From assembly GCA_022819945.1 (NCBI GenBank), contig JAJEGI010000129.1, positions 1-64,000 on the forward strand: DNA of 64,000 nucleotides, written 5' to 3'. The notes below the pieces were generated by a model. It did no database searches. It worked only from the letters and a program-made list of their open reading frames with translations, and had not been told where the DNA came from. Below are positions 26,101 to 35,319 of the stretch, piece by piece; the stretch's first letter is position 1; every line of letters starts with the position of its first letter. Source of the stretch: Candidatus Poribacteria bacterium (GTDB lineage: Bacteria; Poribacteria; WGA-4E; WGA-3G). Made by a program: the position numbers and the translations under genes.

Positions 26101-28794
26101 GTGCGCGATAGTTATAAACCGAACGTGTATCTCTCAGGAACGCTGATTCGAGCCATCTCGATGGAAACCATAGCACAACCGGATAGTAAGTCCCTTCTCC
26201 CTGCCCGCGCGTTTGGTGTGGTTCCTTTGAAAATCGATGCAACACGCAGACGGCTCTCAATTGAAATGTCACTGAAGCAAACAAATGCTGCTGGTGCTAC
26301 TGAAGAAATCTCACTTTTGGGGGACCATAGCTCCCAAATTTCTGAGACCCAGCGTAACGAGGCAGTCGTCCGTCCAAATAGCGAGGTGAATATTGCGTTT
26401 GAAGTGCACGGCAGACGTTCTTGGCAGAAATACGATGTTTGCATCGCAGCCGTTGACGAGGGAATTCTGACGTTAACCGATTTTCAAACACCTAACCCTC
26501 ACGACTTTTTCTATCAACAACGCGGGTTGAAGACGCGTTCCTTTGATTTGTACGGTGGAATTTTACCTGAAATAGCGGATATTACCGACAACTCAAGTAC
26601 TGGTGGTGATGGCGCGCTTGCACGTCGATTAGGCAGGAAACGGCTTAATACGAGCGGTATTCGGCGGGTGAAACCGGTTTCACTCTGGTCCGGATTCGTG
26701 AGAACTGATGGAAACGGGCGCGGTACTGTCCAATTTAAGATTCCCCAATTCAACGGGACATTGAGATTGATGGCAGTCGCTTTCGCAGGAGCAGACTACG
26801 GTGCTTCGTCAGCGTACCTGACCGTCCGTGAACCCATTGTTTTAACGCCAACGTTCCCACGATTTCTCGCAGGCGGCGATCAGATCCGTGTCCCTGTCAC
26901 CCTTTTCAACGGGACAGGTGAGGATGGAGAATTCATTGTCAAATTGCAAGCAGCGGGTGACGTGCAACTCTTGTCAGCCAGTGATACGCATACACCTGAA
27001 ACGATGCCTGAGAACGGTTCGGAAAAATCGACCCAACCCTCAACCGCAGAGCCTCCGTTGCATGAACTAAGCATAGAGAAAAGCGTTGAGGTAGGTACAG
27101 AGGCACAGGTCTTTTTCGACATTCGCGTTCATGACGCGATCGGAGAAGTCAACTTCAATTTATCCGCAGAAGGTAACGCCGAAACGACCCAGGTAGATGT
27201 GAAGATGCCGCTGCGCTCGGTTGCGCCACCTGTTACACAAACAGGACATGGTGTGGTACGCGCTGGCGAACCCATTGATTTCATTCTCCCCTCGAATCTA
27301 ATAGCAAACTCATCCGAGTTTAGTCTCACACTATCGGCGTTTCCAAATATTGCGTTTGCGGACAGTCTCCGCTATCTCGTCCGCTATCCGCACGGGTGTC
27401 TGGAACAGACAACAAGTAAGGTTTTCCCACTGCTCTATTTCAGCGATTTGGCGCGAAGCGTCGAACCGACGCTGGCGGCAGAAGATTCAGTGGATTATTA
27501 TATCACGGCAGGTATCACGAAACTTGAAAGTATGTTGATGCCGAACGATCAGTTTTCATATTGGCCCGGTGGTACTTATGTGAACCCGTGGAGCAGTATC
27601 TATGCCTCTCACTTCCTCGTTGAAGCACGAAAAGCAGGCTATGAGGTGGCAGACCGAGTGTACGACGCAATGTTAGAAGGTTTAAAGGTACAAGCAAAAT
27701 TTTCGCCTGATACGGAAGGCAACAATGATGCCAGAAAAGTAAAGCGGAAGATCGCACTTGCAACCTACGCGTCTTACGTTTTAGCCGCCGCGGGGCAACC
27801 TGAGCGTGGCACGATGCACTATCTGAAAAACAGAGGTGCGAGCAGTCTTAGCGATTACAGTCATTTTCAACTTGCAGGGGCATTCGCGCTCAGTGGCGAA
27901 TTGGAGACTGCGCTTTCCATGCTACCGGTATCAGTATCTCCGAGTTTTAATGGTAAAGGCACAGAACAGTGGGAGACAGGTGGCACATTCAATTCGCCTG
28001 TGCGAGCCCAAGCCATTATGTTAGATGTACTCGCTGAAGTTAACGAGAATCATCCATCGATCCCGATGCTCGTCAAGAATCTGAGTGAAGCCGCATCCGA
28101 CGGAAAGCGATGGCGAACGACACAAGACAACGCCTTCGCGTTCCTTGCACTCGGCAAAATTATGAAGAAACAGACAGATAGGGATTATACTGGTACCCTC
28201 AAACTCAATGGTGAACATTTCGCTGACTTTGATGCGACTGAGGCGCGTTACACCGATGCAGATTGGGACGGTGCGCGTATAGCACTCTCAATCAAAGGCG
28301 AAGGCAGCTGCTACTATTACTGGAGCGCGTTCGGTATTCAACGCGATTCGTTCATTGAGGAGTATGAACGCGAACTACAGGTACGGCGTCGCTATTTTAA
28401 CAAAGACGGTGAAAGTCTGACGGGTACATTTGTCCATGGTGATTTAATTGTCGCAGAGATAACGGTCAAAGCACTCACCGCTAATCTGGAAAATGTCGTC
28501 GTCGTCGATATGTTGCCAACAGGTTTTGAGATTGAGAACCCACGGCTGGAGTCCCGAGCAGGCATCCCATGGTTGAAAGCCCAAGGCTTCAAACCGGATT
28601 ATCTCGACATCCGCGACGATCGCCTTATCTTCTTCGGTACGTTCCCGCGCCAACGTGAACGTAAATTCTATTACGCACTAAGAGCGGTTACACAAGGCGA
28701 ATTTACCTTGCCACCGATCGCGGCAGAAGCGATGTACGATCCGACCAAATCTGCTGTAGCAGGTAGCATGAGTATCAAAGTGGTTGCAGAGTGA
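23104..28794 (+). CDS. bacterial alpha-2-macroglobulin with thioester (YfhM-like)
   Basis: A very large 1896-residue envelope protein with AGGAGG before the ATG. An N-terminal membrane anchor (about 22-46) is used instead of the lipobox of E. coli YfhM. Several beta-sandwich macroglobulin domains follow. The thioester motif HGCLEQTTS is intact, with Cys at 1432, and lies in the alpha-helical complement-like domain (about 1400-1650). Proteases that cut the bait region are trapped covalently. The next gene is pbpC, the conserved partner in the periplasmic defence and repair pair. Transcription probably starts from the sigma-54 promoter upstream. Confidence 0.93.
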   Translation: MVFSKLSKNPSAEPGSRNLLLKSLIGVIGLMTLLLAVCIFYIVRGNVGAKTRYSVNTFAPQGEVPEWTDFSITFSEAIIDKSRVGTEVPAESLRFIPAVQGTGRWTAPDRIGFFLDAPLAPSAEYTVELTSELNPSEAFLLTGQKEFKFATEPFKVQQARMEFSTDDTREYATGFGTIAFNYPVTTADLKAHLSVALNDGTEIPYQIQTNTATARTIKFATKRIKRGKADREIKVKIEKGFKCTGGQIGLAKANITPVILRGRGTLGVTYSDVRESDGTPYISVRFSAPVLSDTVKPYLELTPAADYQVTSNYRNIEIHGNFKRRTTYTLKIQRGLTARNDAVLKQDYMTRLKIPDIQPQLRFLGAGFFLSRKGHLNLGLATINVKRVKLDIEKVFANNLIYLSKLDRWRRWSRNLGKPVHSEVLDVPPQLNEEVTTPISLEAYLSDEHVGIFKVVARNADRQWDSAHQWVLITDLGISAKRAGDKLYVWVKSLATGAPVPAARVKLISDNNQTLLSGTTNWAGFVEFTEVAEKTKDFIPFMITVAKRDDLAFIQLDQHEIATADFDIAGPAYLQNGYEAFLYTSRGVYRPGETVQLAGIVRGVKQTTPEPLPTRIEVLAPDGRIIRELRQQLNKSGACDVKIPIPDYALTGNYIAKMKIADRVVGSAQFQVEEFMPDRMKVAVTVDKSSYKLGEALDIEVKATNLFGPPAVGRKVQASCQLVAVPFVVSDDNLPPDTDATKWRSFVFGNTRQFESQRIELGEAKTDTAGKARYQFTIPSTLKVPSLLNGILTATVSEIGGRAVTASHRVVIHPYSHYVGIRRATTGQVKIDQPLRFDYVAVDDALAAASGRDLKLSLHKVHWNTILRQNPAGRYEYVSEPQTTEVKTYDLTSSKTVQTVTLTPSEYGEYRVRLEDIESTATAEISFYVSGWRNTPVSMEHPTRLDLTLDKLAYRPGETAKLNIKAPFPGTLLLTVERDRVLSHRTITMKENTATVSIPVRDSYKPNVYLSGTLIRAISMETIAQPDSKSLLPARAFGVVPLKIDATRRRLSIEMSLKQTNAAGATEEISLLGDHSSQISETQRNEAVVRPNSEVNIAFEVHGRRSWQKYDVCIAAVDEGILTLTDFQTPNPHDFFYQQRGLKTRSFDLYGGILPEIADITDNSSTGGDGALARRLGRKRLNTSGIRRVKPVSLWSGFVRTDGNGRGTVQFKIPQFNGTLRLMAVAFAGADYGASSAYLTVREPIVLTPTFPRFLAGGDQIRVPVTLFNGTGEDGEFIVKLQAAGDVQLLSASDTHTPETMPENGSEKSTQPSTAEPPLHELSIEKSVEVGTEAQVFFDIRVHDAIGEVNFNLSAEGNAETTQVDVKMPLRSVAPPVTQTGHGVVRAGEPIDFILPSNLIANSSEFSLTLSAFPNIAFADSLRYLVRYPHGCLEQTTSKVFPLLYFSDLARSVEPTLAAEDSVDYYITAGITKLESMLMPNDQFSYWPGGTYVNPWSSIYASHFLVEARKAGYEVADRVYDAMLEGLKVQAKFSPDTEGNNDARKVKRKIALATYASYVLAAAGQPERGTMHYLKNRGASSLSDYSHFQLAGAFALSGELETALSMLPVSVSPSFNGKGTEQWETGGTFNSPVRAQAIMLDVLAEVNENHPSIPMLVKNLSEAASDGKRWRTTQDNAFAFLALGKIMKKQTDRDYTGTLKLNGEHFADFDATEARYTDADWDGARIALSIKGEGSCYYYWSAFGIQRDSFIEEYERELQVRRRYFNKDGESLTGTFVHGDLIVAEITVKALTANLENVVVVDMLPTGFEIENPRLESRAGIPWLKAQGFKPDYLDIRDDRLIFFGTFPRQRERKFYYALRAVTQGEFTLPPIAAEAMYDPTKSAVAGSMSIKVVAE

Positions 28795-28994
28795 TTTTTT
28801 ATAGTATCTTGCGGTTCGGTCAAGTCTATTGGAAACTTTAGACGCATTTTCCGTATATCCGCACGCGCCTTTGTTGCATGCTGCATTTTTGATGTCGCCA
28901 ATTAAATAGTCCGTAATGTAATGGAGAACGGATATACGCAGAGGCACTCTAACATCACTTTTAATCCTATCAAACCGCAAGGAAAGATAAAAAA

Positions 28995-31517
28995 GTGTTT
29001 GACTTTATCAGAAGCCGCTTTATTGACGGTTTTCGACTGTTGATAGTTTCTATAAAGAAAAAGACGTTTTGGCTGCTACCCCCACTTTTTATCCTCGTCC
29101 TTTTTATTATCGCGAACTGGTGTTTTCCGCTGCCTAAAGAACGTCTCCATCCCCCACCGTCTCGGATTGTCTTAGACCGAAACGGAGAATGGCTCCGCGC
29201 GTTCTTAGCCGACGACGGTATGTGGCGCATGTCGGAAAACCACAACACCGTCTCCCCTTTGCTACACCAAGCGATGCTAACAGCAGAGGACAAATGGTTT
29301 TACTATCACTTCGGGATCAATCCGGTGTCTATTGTCACCGCTCTCTATGATAATATCAAAGCGGGAGAGGTCGTACGTGGCGGTTCAACGATTACCATGC
29401 AGCTTGCCCGATTGATGGAACCGAAAGCACGGAACGTTCCAAACAAGCTTATTGAAATGTTCCGCGCAACCCAACTTGAACTGGCATATTCCAAATCTGA
29501 GATTCTAAACTTCTACTTTAACATGCTGCCTTACGGCGGGAATATTGTCGGGACAGCGGCAGCATCTCGGCTTTACTTCAATAAACCGCAGCATGCTATT
29601 AGTCTCGGCGAAGCAGCACTCCTCGCTGTTATTCCGAACTCGCCTGAACGTTCGCGTCCAGACAAATTCCCAGAAAATGCGCGAAAGGCGCGTGCAAAAA
29701 TTCTGGATAGACTTCTTGCACATAAACAGATTTCCGAACAACAGTGGCAGGAGGCATTGCAAGAACCTATTCCTACAAAACGTCATCCGCTTCCATTCAA
29801 TGCCCCACACCTCTCACGCCTGTTGGTTAAGGGAAACCGATCGGATATCGCAACCGCAACCGATGGTAGGATATATACGACAATCGACGCGAAGGTTCAG
29901 GAAACTGCAGCGCATATTCTCCGTGAATATCTGAGCGCAGCTACTGCGGGAATTGCGAGTCATCACGCGCAGCCCCATAGCGCGAGTACTGGCGCGATTG
30001 TTGTTATGGATACTCAGAGTCGCCATGTCTTAGCAATGGTAGGTTCTCACGATTTTTTCGATCAGGATGCATCAGGACAGGTAAATGGTGCGCTTGCACC
30101 ACGCTCCCCCGGTTCCACACTTAAACCTTTCGTTTACGCACTTGCGATGGAACAAGGCTGGATTACGCCAGAAACACTGATCTTTGATGTTCCCGTGAAC
30201 TACGCTGGATATGAACCTGTAAACTACGATAGCATATACAACGGCTATGTTACTGCCCATCAGGCACTTGCACGCTCTCTCAATGTCCCTGCTGTGAACC
30301 TTAATGCCCGCCTCAAAGATATTACACTGCCCGCTTTTCTCAAACAGGCAGGTATTACGACACTTGTGCCTACCCAAAAGTACGGACTTTCTATGGTGCT
30401 CGGTGGATGCGAAGTGAACCTGCTTGAACTCACAACACTTTATGCGGGATTGGCAAACATGGGCGAATTCGCACCCTACCAAATAGTTGTCAGCGGTCAG
30501 CAATCAGAAAACCTTCTTGCTGAAGGTTTCCGATGGAAACCGAAGACTGCAGACTCATCACAGCGTTTATTCCGAGAAGAGACAAGTTTCATCATAACTG
30601 AGATGCTAACAACTTCACAACTGCCCACAAATACTGTCAAAAATCCAGGGGCCTTTGAAAGCACTATGAACCTACCGAAGATTGCTTGGAAAACCGGCAC
30701 TTCGTATGGACATCGCGATGCTTGGTGCATCGGGTATTCACCGAAATTAACGATTGGTGTGTGGCTCGGTAATTTTGACGGGAAAGGTTCGCCAATGCTG
30801 AGCGGTACAGACTCAGCAACGCCTGTTCTCTTCGCGATTTTCAGTGCGCTCACGGGACAAGACACACATCGCTGGTTTACGAAGCCTGAACAACTGAAAA
30901 CACGAGAGGTCTGTGCCCTTACAGGTGCTGTTCCCTCGCCACACTGTCCTGCTCATAAAAGCGATGTATATATCCCCGGTCTCTCGTCTGTTGCTGTCTG
31001 TGCGATTCACAAACGCATCTATGTTGATAGTGATACTGGATACAGCCTCTGCTCACATTGTCGGAATCTTTCGACAGGGGAGTTCAAAGAAGACACTCAA
31101 CATTATACAACACCCGCGGCATATAATAGTGTCGAAACGCAGATATTTGAAGAATGGCCCGCCGAGGCGGCGACTTGGTTGGGAAAAAATGGGTTCGCTG
31201 TGCCAGTGCTGCCAGCGCATAATCCGTTGTGTACAGGCACAATTGCAGGGACTGCTCCGATTATCTTATCTCCGACAGAAGATACTGTCTACTACATACG
31301 GGATGGCGTTCCGTTAACTCAGCAAAAAATACAATTGTCCGCCTCAACTTCTAATCGGACGCAGCAACTTTTCTGGTTTCTGGATGGTGAGTTAATTTTC
31401 AAAGGGAATGCAGAGGAACATTATTGGCTCACACCTGTCAAAGGAGAACATGTGATTACCTGTGTAGATGCGGAGGGACGCTCAGCAAGCCGCCCACTCT
31501 ACATCTCAGTTTTTTAA
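28995..31517 (+). CDS. pbpC: penicillin-binding protein 1C
   Basis: An 840-residue bifunctional murein synthase with a GTG start after GGAAAG. A membrane helix (about 24-42) precedes the glycosyltransferase domain, with AEDKWFYYHFG (Glu98 catalytic) and RGGSTITMQLAR. The transpeptidase domain follows, with the SxxK motif STLK (Ser374, Lys377), SLN and KTGTS. The C-terminal BiPBP_C-like tail has the Cys pairs seen in PbpC. It follows the macroglobulin gene by 200 bp, the classical yfhM-pbpC pairing, in which the synthase is thought to repair murein after attack. Confidence 0.93.
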   Translation: MFDFIRSRFIDGFRLLIVSIKKKTFWLLPPLFILVLFIIANWCFPLPKERLHPPPSRIVLDRNGEWLRAFLADDGMWRMSENHNTVSPLLHQAMLTAEDKWFYYHFGINPVSIVTALYDNIKAGEVVRGGSTITMQLARLMEPKARNVPNKLIEMFRATQLELAYSKSEILNFYFNMLPYGGNIVGTAAASRLYFNKPQHAISLGEAALLAVIPNSPERSRPDKFPENARKARAKILDRLLAHKQISEQQWQEALQEPIPTKRHPLPFNAPHLSRLLVKGNRSDIATATDGRIYTTIDAKVQETAAHILREYLSAATAGIASHHAQPHSASTGAIVVMDTQSRHVLAMVGSHDFFDQDASGQVNGALAPRSPGSTLKPFVYALAMEQGWITPETLIFDVPVNYAGYEPVNYDSIYNGYVTAHQALARSLNVPAVNLNARLKDITLPAFLKQAGITTLVPTQKYGLSMVLGGCEVNLLELTTLYAGLANMGEFAPYQIVVSGQQSENLLAEGFRWKPKTADSSQRLFREETSFIITEMLTTSQLPTNTVKNPGAFESTMNLPKIAWKTGTSYGHRDAWCIGYSPKLTIGVWLGNFDGKGSPMLSGTDSATPVLFAIFSALTGQDTHRWFTKPEQLKTREVCALTGAVPSPHCPAHKSDVYIPGLSSVAVCAIHKRIYVDSDTGYSLCSHCRNLSTGEFKEDTQHYTTPAAYNSVETQIFEEWPAEAATWLGKNGFAVPVLPAHNPLCTGTIAGTAPIILSPTEDTVYYIRDGVPLTQQKIQLSASTSNRTQQLFWFLDGELIFKGNAEEHYWLTPVKGEHVITCVDAEGRSASRPLYISVF

Positions 31518-31613
31518 TGGCTATCAGCCATCGGCTTTCAGCAGTCAGTAAAGACGCAAACATTACAAAACGCCTCTTTTCTTTGCTGATTGCTGACCAC
31601 TGACGGCTAACGA

Positions 31614-32369
31614 CTATAAATCCGACTTAAGTTTGCCCCAAGTTGTCGTCAGCTTTCCGGTTGCATCCACAGCGAGGGCTTTTTCCATGTGGGCTACGAC
31701 TTCCTCCTCTGTGAGTGCGACACTCCAAATTTTAAATTCATCAATGACACCGTTGAAGAAATTGCCGTTGCCTTGACTCGCAGCGATGCACATACCTTCG
31801 GTACCAAAATCCATACGCGCATCCCCACCGGCATCCGCTTCAGCGTCAAGTTCCCCGTTAATATACATCCATGTTGTCTGTTTGCTCTGTGACCCAACGA
31901 AGTAATACCATTCCGGTTCAAACGCAGTATAATTCGTGACTGCCTGTAATTCAACGCCTTGCGTCGCAAAGTAGAACCCAAACAAAACGCCACCACGGTT
32001 GAACGTAATATGCGGTCGCCCACCACCATTGAGCCTATATAGCAGATCAATGCGGTTACCGCCTTCAATTTTCGCGTCGGGTTTGAACCAAAACTCAATC
32101 GTCATTTCCTTCGGCTGATCAATCTTGAGCGGGTCGAAGTTAACACTCCCATTGTTAAAATGGAGTGCTTGCCCGACGACACCCTCTACCCATTTCGCGT
32201 TTTTGATTTCGCCTTTGAAACTGTTGGGTCCGATGTCGGCTGCCGTATTTCCCTTCCCTTCATCAAAAGGTACGTAGATAAGTAAATCTTTGTCTGGATC
32301 CGCTGCATGCCCGAGCATACAACTCATCAAAAACACTGCGACTGCCAAAAAACAGATAAATTGTTTCAT
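31614..32369 (-). CDS. secreted LamG-domain protein (1)
   Basis: A 251-residue protein with a signal peptide (cut near GHAAD) and one LamG/concanavalin-like jelly-roll domain (about 28-225), beginning LLIYVPFDEGKGNTAADIGPN. It ends with the segment VDATGKLTTTWGKLKSDL. The same C-terminal pattern closes the two other LamG proteins of the window (43598-44398 and 61150-61920). Such domains bind glycans or proteins outside the cell. AAGGAG precedes the start. There is no operon partner. Confidence 0.85.
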   Translation of the reverse strand: MKQFICFLAVAVFLMSCMLGHAADPDKDLLIYVPFDEGKGNTAADIGPNSFKGEIKNAKWVEGVVGQALHFNNGSVNFDPLKIDQPKEMTIEFWFKPDAKIEGGNRIDLLYRLNGGGRPHITFNRGGVLFGFYFATQGVELQAVTNYTAFEPEWYYFVGSQSKQTTWMYINGELDAEADAGGDARMDFGTEGMCIAASQGNGNFFNGVIDEFKIWSVALTEEEVVAHMEKALAVDATGKLTTTWGKLKSDL

Positions 32370-32655
32370 AAGATTTTCTCCTTATAGGTATTTTAAACAC
32401 GAAATTTTTCGATCGGTTTTCTTACGAGTTTTCACAGCAAGTTTTGGAAACCTATCAACTGCTCTAAAGCCCTATTATTTTACACCAAAATGTGTAACCT
32501 GTCAAATTCTCTTCTTCAGAGGCATTCAATTTTAAGAATTTATTGAATTTCACGTCTTTTTTTTCGGATCCGGTTCGGTTAGGAAACCGAACCTACCGGG
32601 CCTGGGGGTAAAAATTCAATCGAAAAATGGACAATTGAATGTCTCTGCTCTCTTC

Positions 32656-33027
32656 TTATCCACCTCGGATTGCAGCGATGGTCAAGCAACCCCAACCGAC
32701 AATAAATGCCAATCCGCCGATGGGCGTAATCGCACCGAGCCATCGGATGCCCGTAAGACTCAGCACATAAAGACTCCCCGAAAAGATGAGGATGCCAGCG
32801 ACAAAGCACCACCCCGATGCAGCCGTGAGTTGGTTCTGCCATTGCGATACTGCCCACGCTGCAGCGATCAGTCCGAGACTGTGGTACATCTGATACCGCG
32901 CTGCTACCTCAAACGTCTCAAGCATCTCCGGTGAGATTTTTGACTTAAGTGTATGTGCCCCAAATGCTCCCAAAACAACCCCAAGCAGGCTCAAACCCGA
33001 ACCGAGTGCAAAAAATAGATTTTGCAT
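32656..33027 (-). CDS. DUF423 membrane protein
   Basis: A 123-residue integral membrane protein with four hydrophobic helices. It opens with FALGSGLSLLGVVLGAFGAHTLK, typical of DUF423 (YgdD). MYHSLGLIAAAW and LYVLSLTGIRWLGAITPIGG are further family segments. Its function is unknown in general. AGAGGT precedes the ATG. It stands alone. Confidence 0.88.
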   Translation of the reverse strand: MQNLFFALGSGLSLLGVVLGAFGAHTLKSKISPEMLETFEVAARYQMYHSLGLIAAAWAVSQWQNQLTAASGWCFVAGILIFSGSLYVLSLTGIRWLGAITPIGGLAFIVGWGCLTIAAIRGG

Positions 33028-33070
33028 GGATACCTCTTTTTAGAAATTTATTATCGCAATCAATTATAAC

Positions 33071-33595
33071 TTAAATCTAACCCAAGTTGCTACCTAAAAA
33101 AATCATAGATGTTCAGATACCGGTTTGCTTGAGCATGGTGTGGATTCCTGCTCAATTTGAAATCATGTCTAAATGGGTGTGTAAAGTTTTTGGCAGCATA
33201 TTGATTTTTTCAAAGCCGACAGGTTCGGACATAGCACTCCGCTGGAGTGCAAGAGAAGCGGGCTATCTTTTTCTATAGATATATTGCTCCGCTGGAGCAA
33301 AGAGACTTCTGAGGAGGTCGGGGTTCTCCTCACGCCAGAGGCGTGATATATCTATAGCCGTAGATGTCAGTGATAAATGCACTCCAGCGGAGTGTTATGT
33401 CTTAGATCGTTCCGATATGGGAACGCTGCCAGAATATTTACACACCCTGTCTAAATTCAATTTGATATATGAGTCCAGTTTGTGCTATAATTACCCGTAT
33501 TAGGTTAAATTTATTAATTTAAATTTACTAATTTATACGGATAATAGTGGTTGAATCGGTATTCCTGCTTAGGTAGCAACTTGGGTTAAATCTAA
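33071..33595. mobile_element. 505-bp MITE with 17-bp TIRs and 10-bp target duplication
   Basis: The element at 33081-33585 starts CCCAAGTTGCTACCTAA and ends with the exact complement. It is flanked by the identical 10-bp sequence TTAAATCTAA at 33071-33080 and 33586-33595. It has no transposase; the longest frame (63 codons) is not credible. Inside are an imperfect inverted pair around GTGTGTAAA...TGGCAGC (33152-33199 and 33418-33465) and a nest of hairpins with 7-bp arms (33234-33250, 33284-33300, 33330-33346, 33379-33395), two of them inside a CTATAGATATAT stem. Related end sequences occur at 957-998, 1134-1175 and near 35770. Confidence 0.85.
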
Positions 33596-34173
33596 CATAT
33601 CTTGTTAGATCTTTTTGCAGAAGGAATGGTATAATAATACCATTCTAATAATGTAAAGACTCTATCGCAGGATGCCCACATATCTTCAGGGTTTACTATA
33701 ATTGTGGGTCAAAGTTAGTCTCCGGTAAAATCGTTAAAAATCTGCTTTTAGCGGCTAACCGAAACAATATCCCTTATTTTTAAAGCTTTTTCTCAGTTTA
33801 GCAGAAACCATAACTTTATGGCAAAGATTTCCAAAGCGATTTATGAGATATGCTGTAGAGTTTGTTGAAACAAATGCGCTTGATGAAAAATGAATGTCTA
33901 ACTTAATGCAACCTTTCGTCCTGACACACGCGTTATAATAATGTGAGGCCTCTATTTTATTTTAGGAGGCATTACATGAAAGTAGTCTATTAGTGATTAA
34001 CCGATTGTAAAAGAGAAGTTGTTCAGCAAGGATTCAGTAATGTTGTTATGAAAATTTGTTGCGGGTTAGATAGTTTTCGGCTAAACTTCAGAGTTTGGAC
34101 TTACAGGAACCTTCGGTTAAATCATTATAATGTCTATTATAGAGAAGGTATTAGATAATCGCGTCATTCAGTT
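33596..34173. other. AT-rich gap with a five-codon vestigial frame
   Basis: There is no gene. At 33960-33990 a good ribosome site (AGGAGG) precedes ATG AAA GTA GTC TAT TAG, a start followed at once by a stop. It looks like the truncated head of a lost gene or a leader peptide. A TATAAT at about 33936 lies upstream of it. Confidence 0.5.
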
Positions 34174-35319
34174 TTGAGTTATGGATTAAAAGAAGTGTTT
34201 GATGAATGGGATACCTTCAAGACTTACGCAACCGCCCCAAGGAGAGAAGAGGGGGTACCGTCCGAAATGCTGTTATCAAGAGAGAAGTTTCATGGGAATT
34301 ACGACGACCTCATCGGTGAAAGTACAGTGCATCTTGAAGTACTGAAAAGTATTGACAGGTTCGCAAAATCTGCTAAAGTAGTGCTTATTTCTGGTGAGAC
34401 AGGAACAGGTAAAGAGTTGGTCGCGCGTGCTTTGCACGCAGAGAGCCCTTATGCAATGCACCCTATGGTCGTCGTGAACTGTGCCGGAATTGCAGAGCAC
34501 CTGATGGAAAGTGAACTCTTTGGGCATGAGAAAGGCGCGTTTACCGGCGCAGACCGGCAACATATTGGACTGTTTGAAACCGCATCGGGGGGCACACTGT
34601 TCCTTGACGAAATCGGGGAACTTCCGCTGGTCCTACAACCAAAGTTGTTGCGGATACTTCAGGAAAACGAGATTCGCCGCGTGGGTGGGACAAAACAGAT
34701 TCCAGTGTCAGTGCGCGTTCTAATAGCTACGAATATCGACCTTATAGAAGCGGTTGAAGCAGGTAGGTTTCGCCGAGATCTCTATGAGCGATTAAAATCC
34801 CTCCATATCCAGCTGCCGGCACTACGAGAGCGGCGGGAAGACATTCCCGCGTTGGCAAAACACTTTTTGGCAAAGGAAAACAACTGTTGCAGTCAAAAGG
34901 TGGCAAAGGAAAACAACTGTTGCAGTCAAAAGATAGAGGATATAAATCCGGAAGTCCTCTCGTTATTTGATGCCTACACCTGGCCTGGGAATATCCGAGA
35001 GTTGGAAGGCGCCATCAGTCGCGCCGTACTTTTAGCGAAAGGGGGTGAAATCTTACCGGAGCACTTACCGAAAGATGTGCAGACACCTCACGCCCACGCA
35101 TTGCCGTTGGCGGATGCAACAGCCGCAGCCAATCCTAACACACCAGAATGTTTCGTGCTGCCCTTTCCGATGGGTACAACCTTGAAAGAGATAGAGAAAT
35201 CAGCGATCTTGACGACTTTGGCACGGGAGGACGGGAATCAATCAAAAACGGCGAAGTCTCTGGGGATACATCGGCGTACCTTGCACAACAAGTTACGCGA
35301 CTATAACGAAGAAACTTAG
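34174..35319 (+). CDS. sigma-54 enhancer-binding transcriptional activator
   Basis: About 350-381 residues. TTG at 34174 or ATG at 34267 may start it; neither has a clear ribosome site, and 34219-34230 is a copy of a dispersed repeat, which favours 34267. The AAA+ domain has GETGTGKE (Walker A), the sigma-54 contact loop GAFTGA, and LFLDEIGEL (Walker B). A Fis-type helix-turn-helix ends the protein ([20 protein letters not shown]). There is no receiver or PAS domain. An exact 11-residue duplication ([12 protein letters not shown]) interrupts the linker after the AAA+ core. A sigma-54 promoter lies 190 bp downstream. Confidence 0.9.
   Translation: MSYGLKEVFDEWDTFKTYATAPRREEGVPSEMLLSREKFHGNYDDLIGESTVHLEVLKSIDRFAKSAKVVLISGETGTGKELVARALHAESPYAMHPMVVVNCAGIAEHLMESELFGHEKGAFTGADRQHIGLFETASGGTLFLDEIGELPLVLQPKLLRILQENEIRRVGGTKQIPVSVRVLIATNIDLIEAVEAGRFRRDLYERLKSLHIQLPALRERREDIPALAKHFLAKENNCCSQKVAKENNCCSQKIEDINPEVLSLFDAYTWPGNIRELEGAISRAVLLAKGGEILPEHLPKDVQTPHAHALPLADATAAANPNTPECFVLPFPMGTTLKEIEKSAILTTLAREDGNQSKTAKSLGIHRRTLHNKLRDYNEET
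34880..34940 (+). repeat. 33-bp in-frame tandem duplication
   Basis: The stretch coding [10 protein letters not shown] occurs twice in succession within the activator gene, nearly base-for-base, keeping the reading frame. It adds two CC pairs in a solvent-exposed linker. Confidence 0.8.

Noticed and set aside
31630..31650. CCCAAGTTGT near the end of a LamG gene, resembling a MITE end
   Set aside because: It encodes the conserved TTW segment of the protein tail; similarity is coincidental.
33087..33278. 63-codon frame inside the MITE
   Set aside because: It spans the terminal repeat and the imperfect stem; no transposase features.
33234..33395. Regular short hairpins resembling a CRISPR array
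   Set aside because: The units differ from each other, are not evenly spaced and have no spacers; no cas gene is present.
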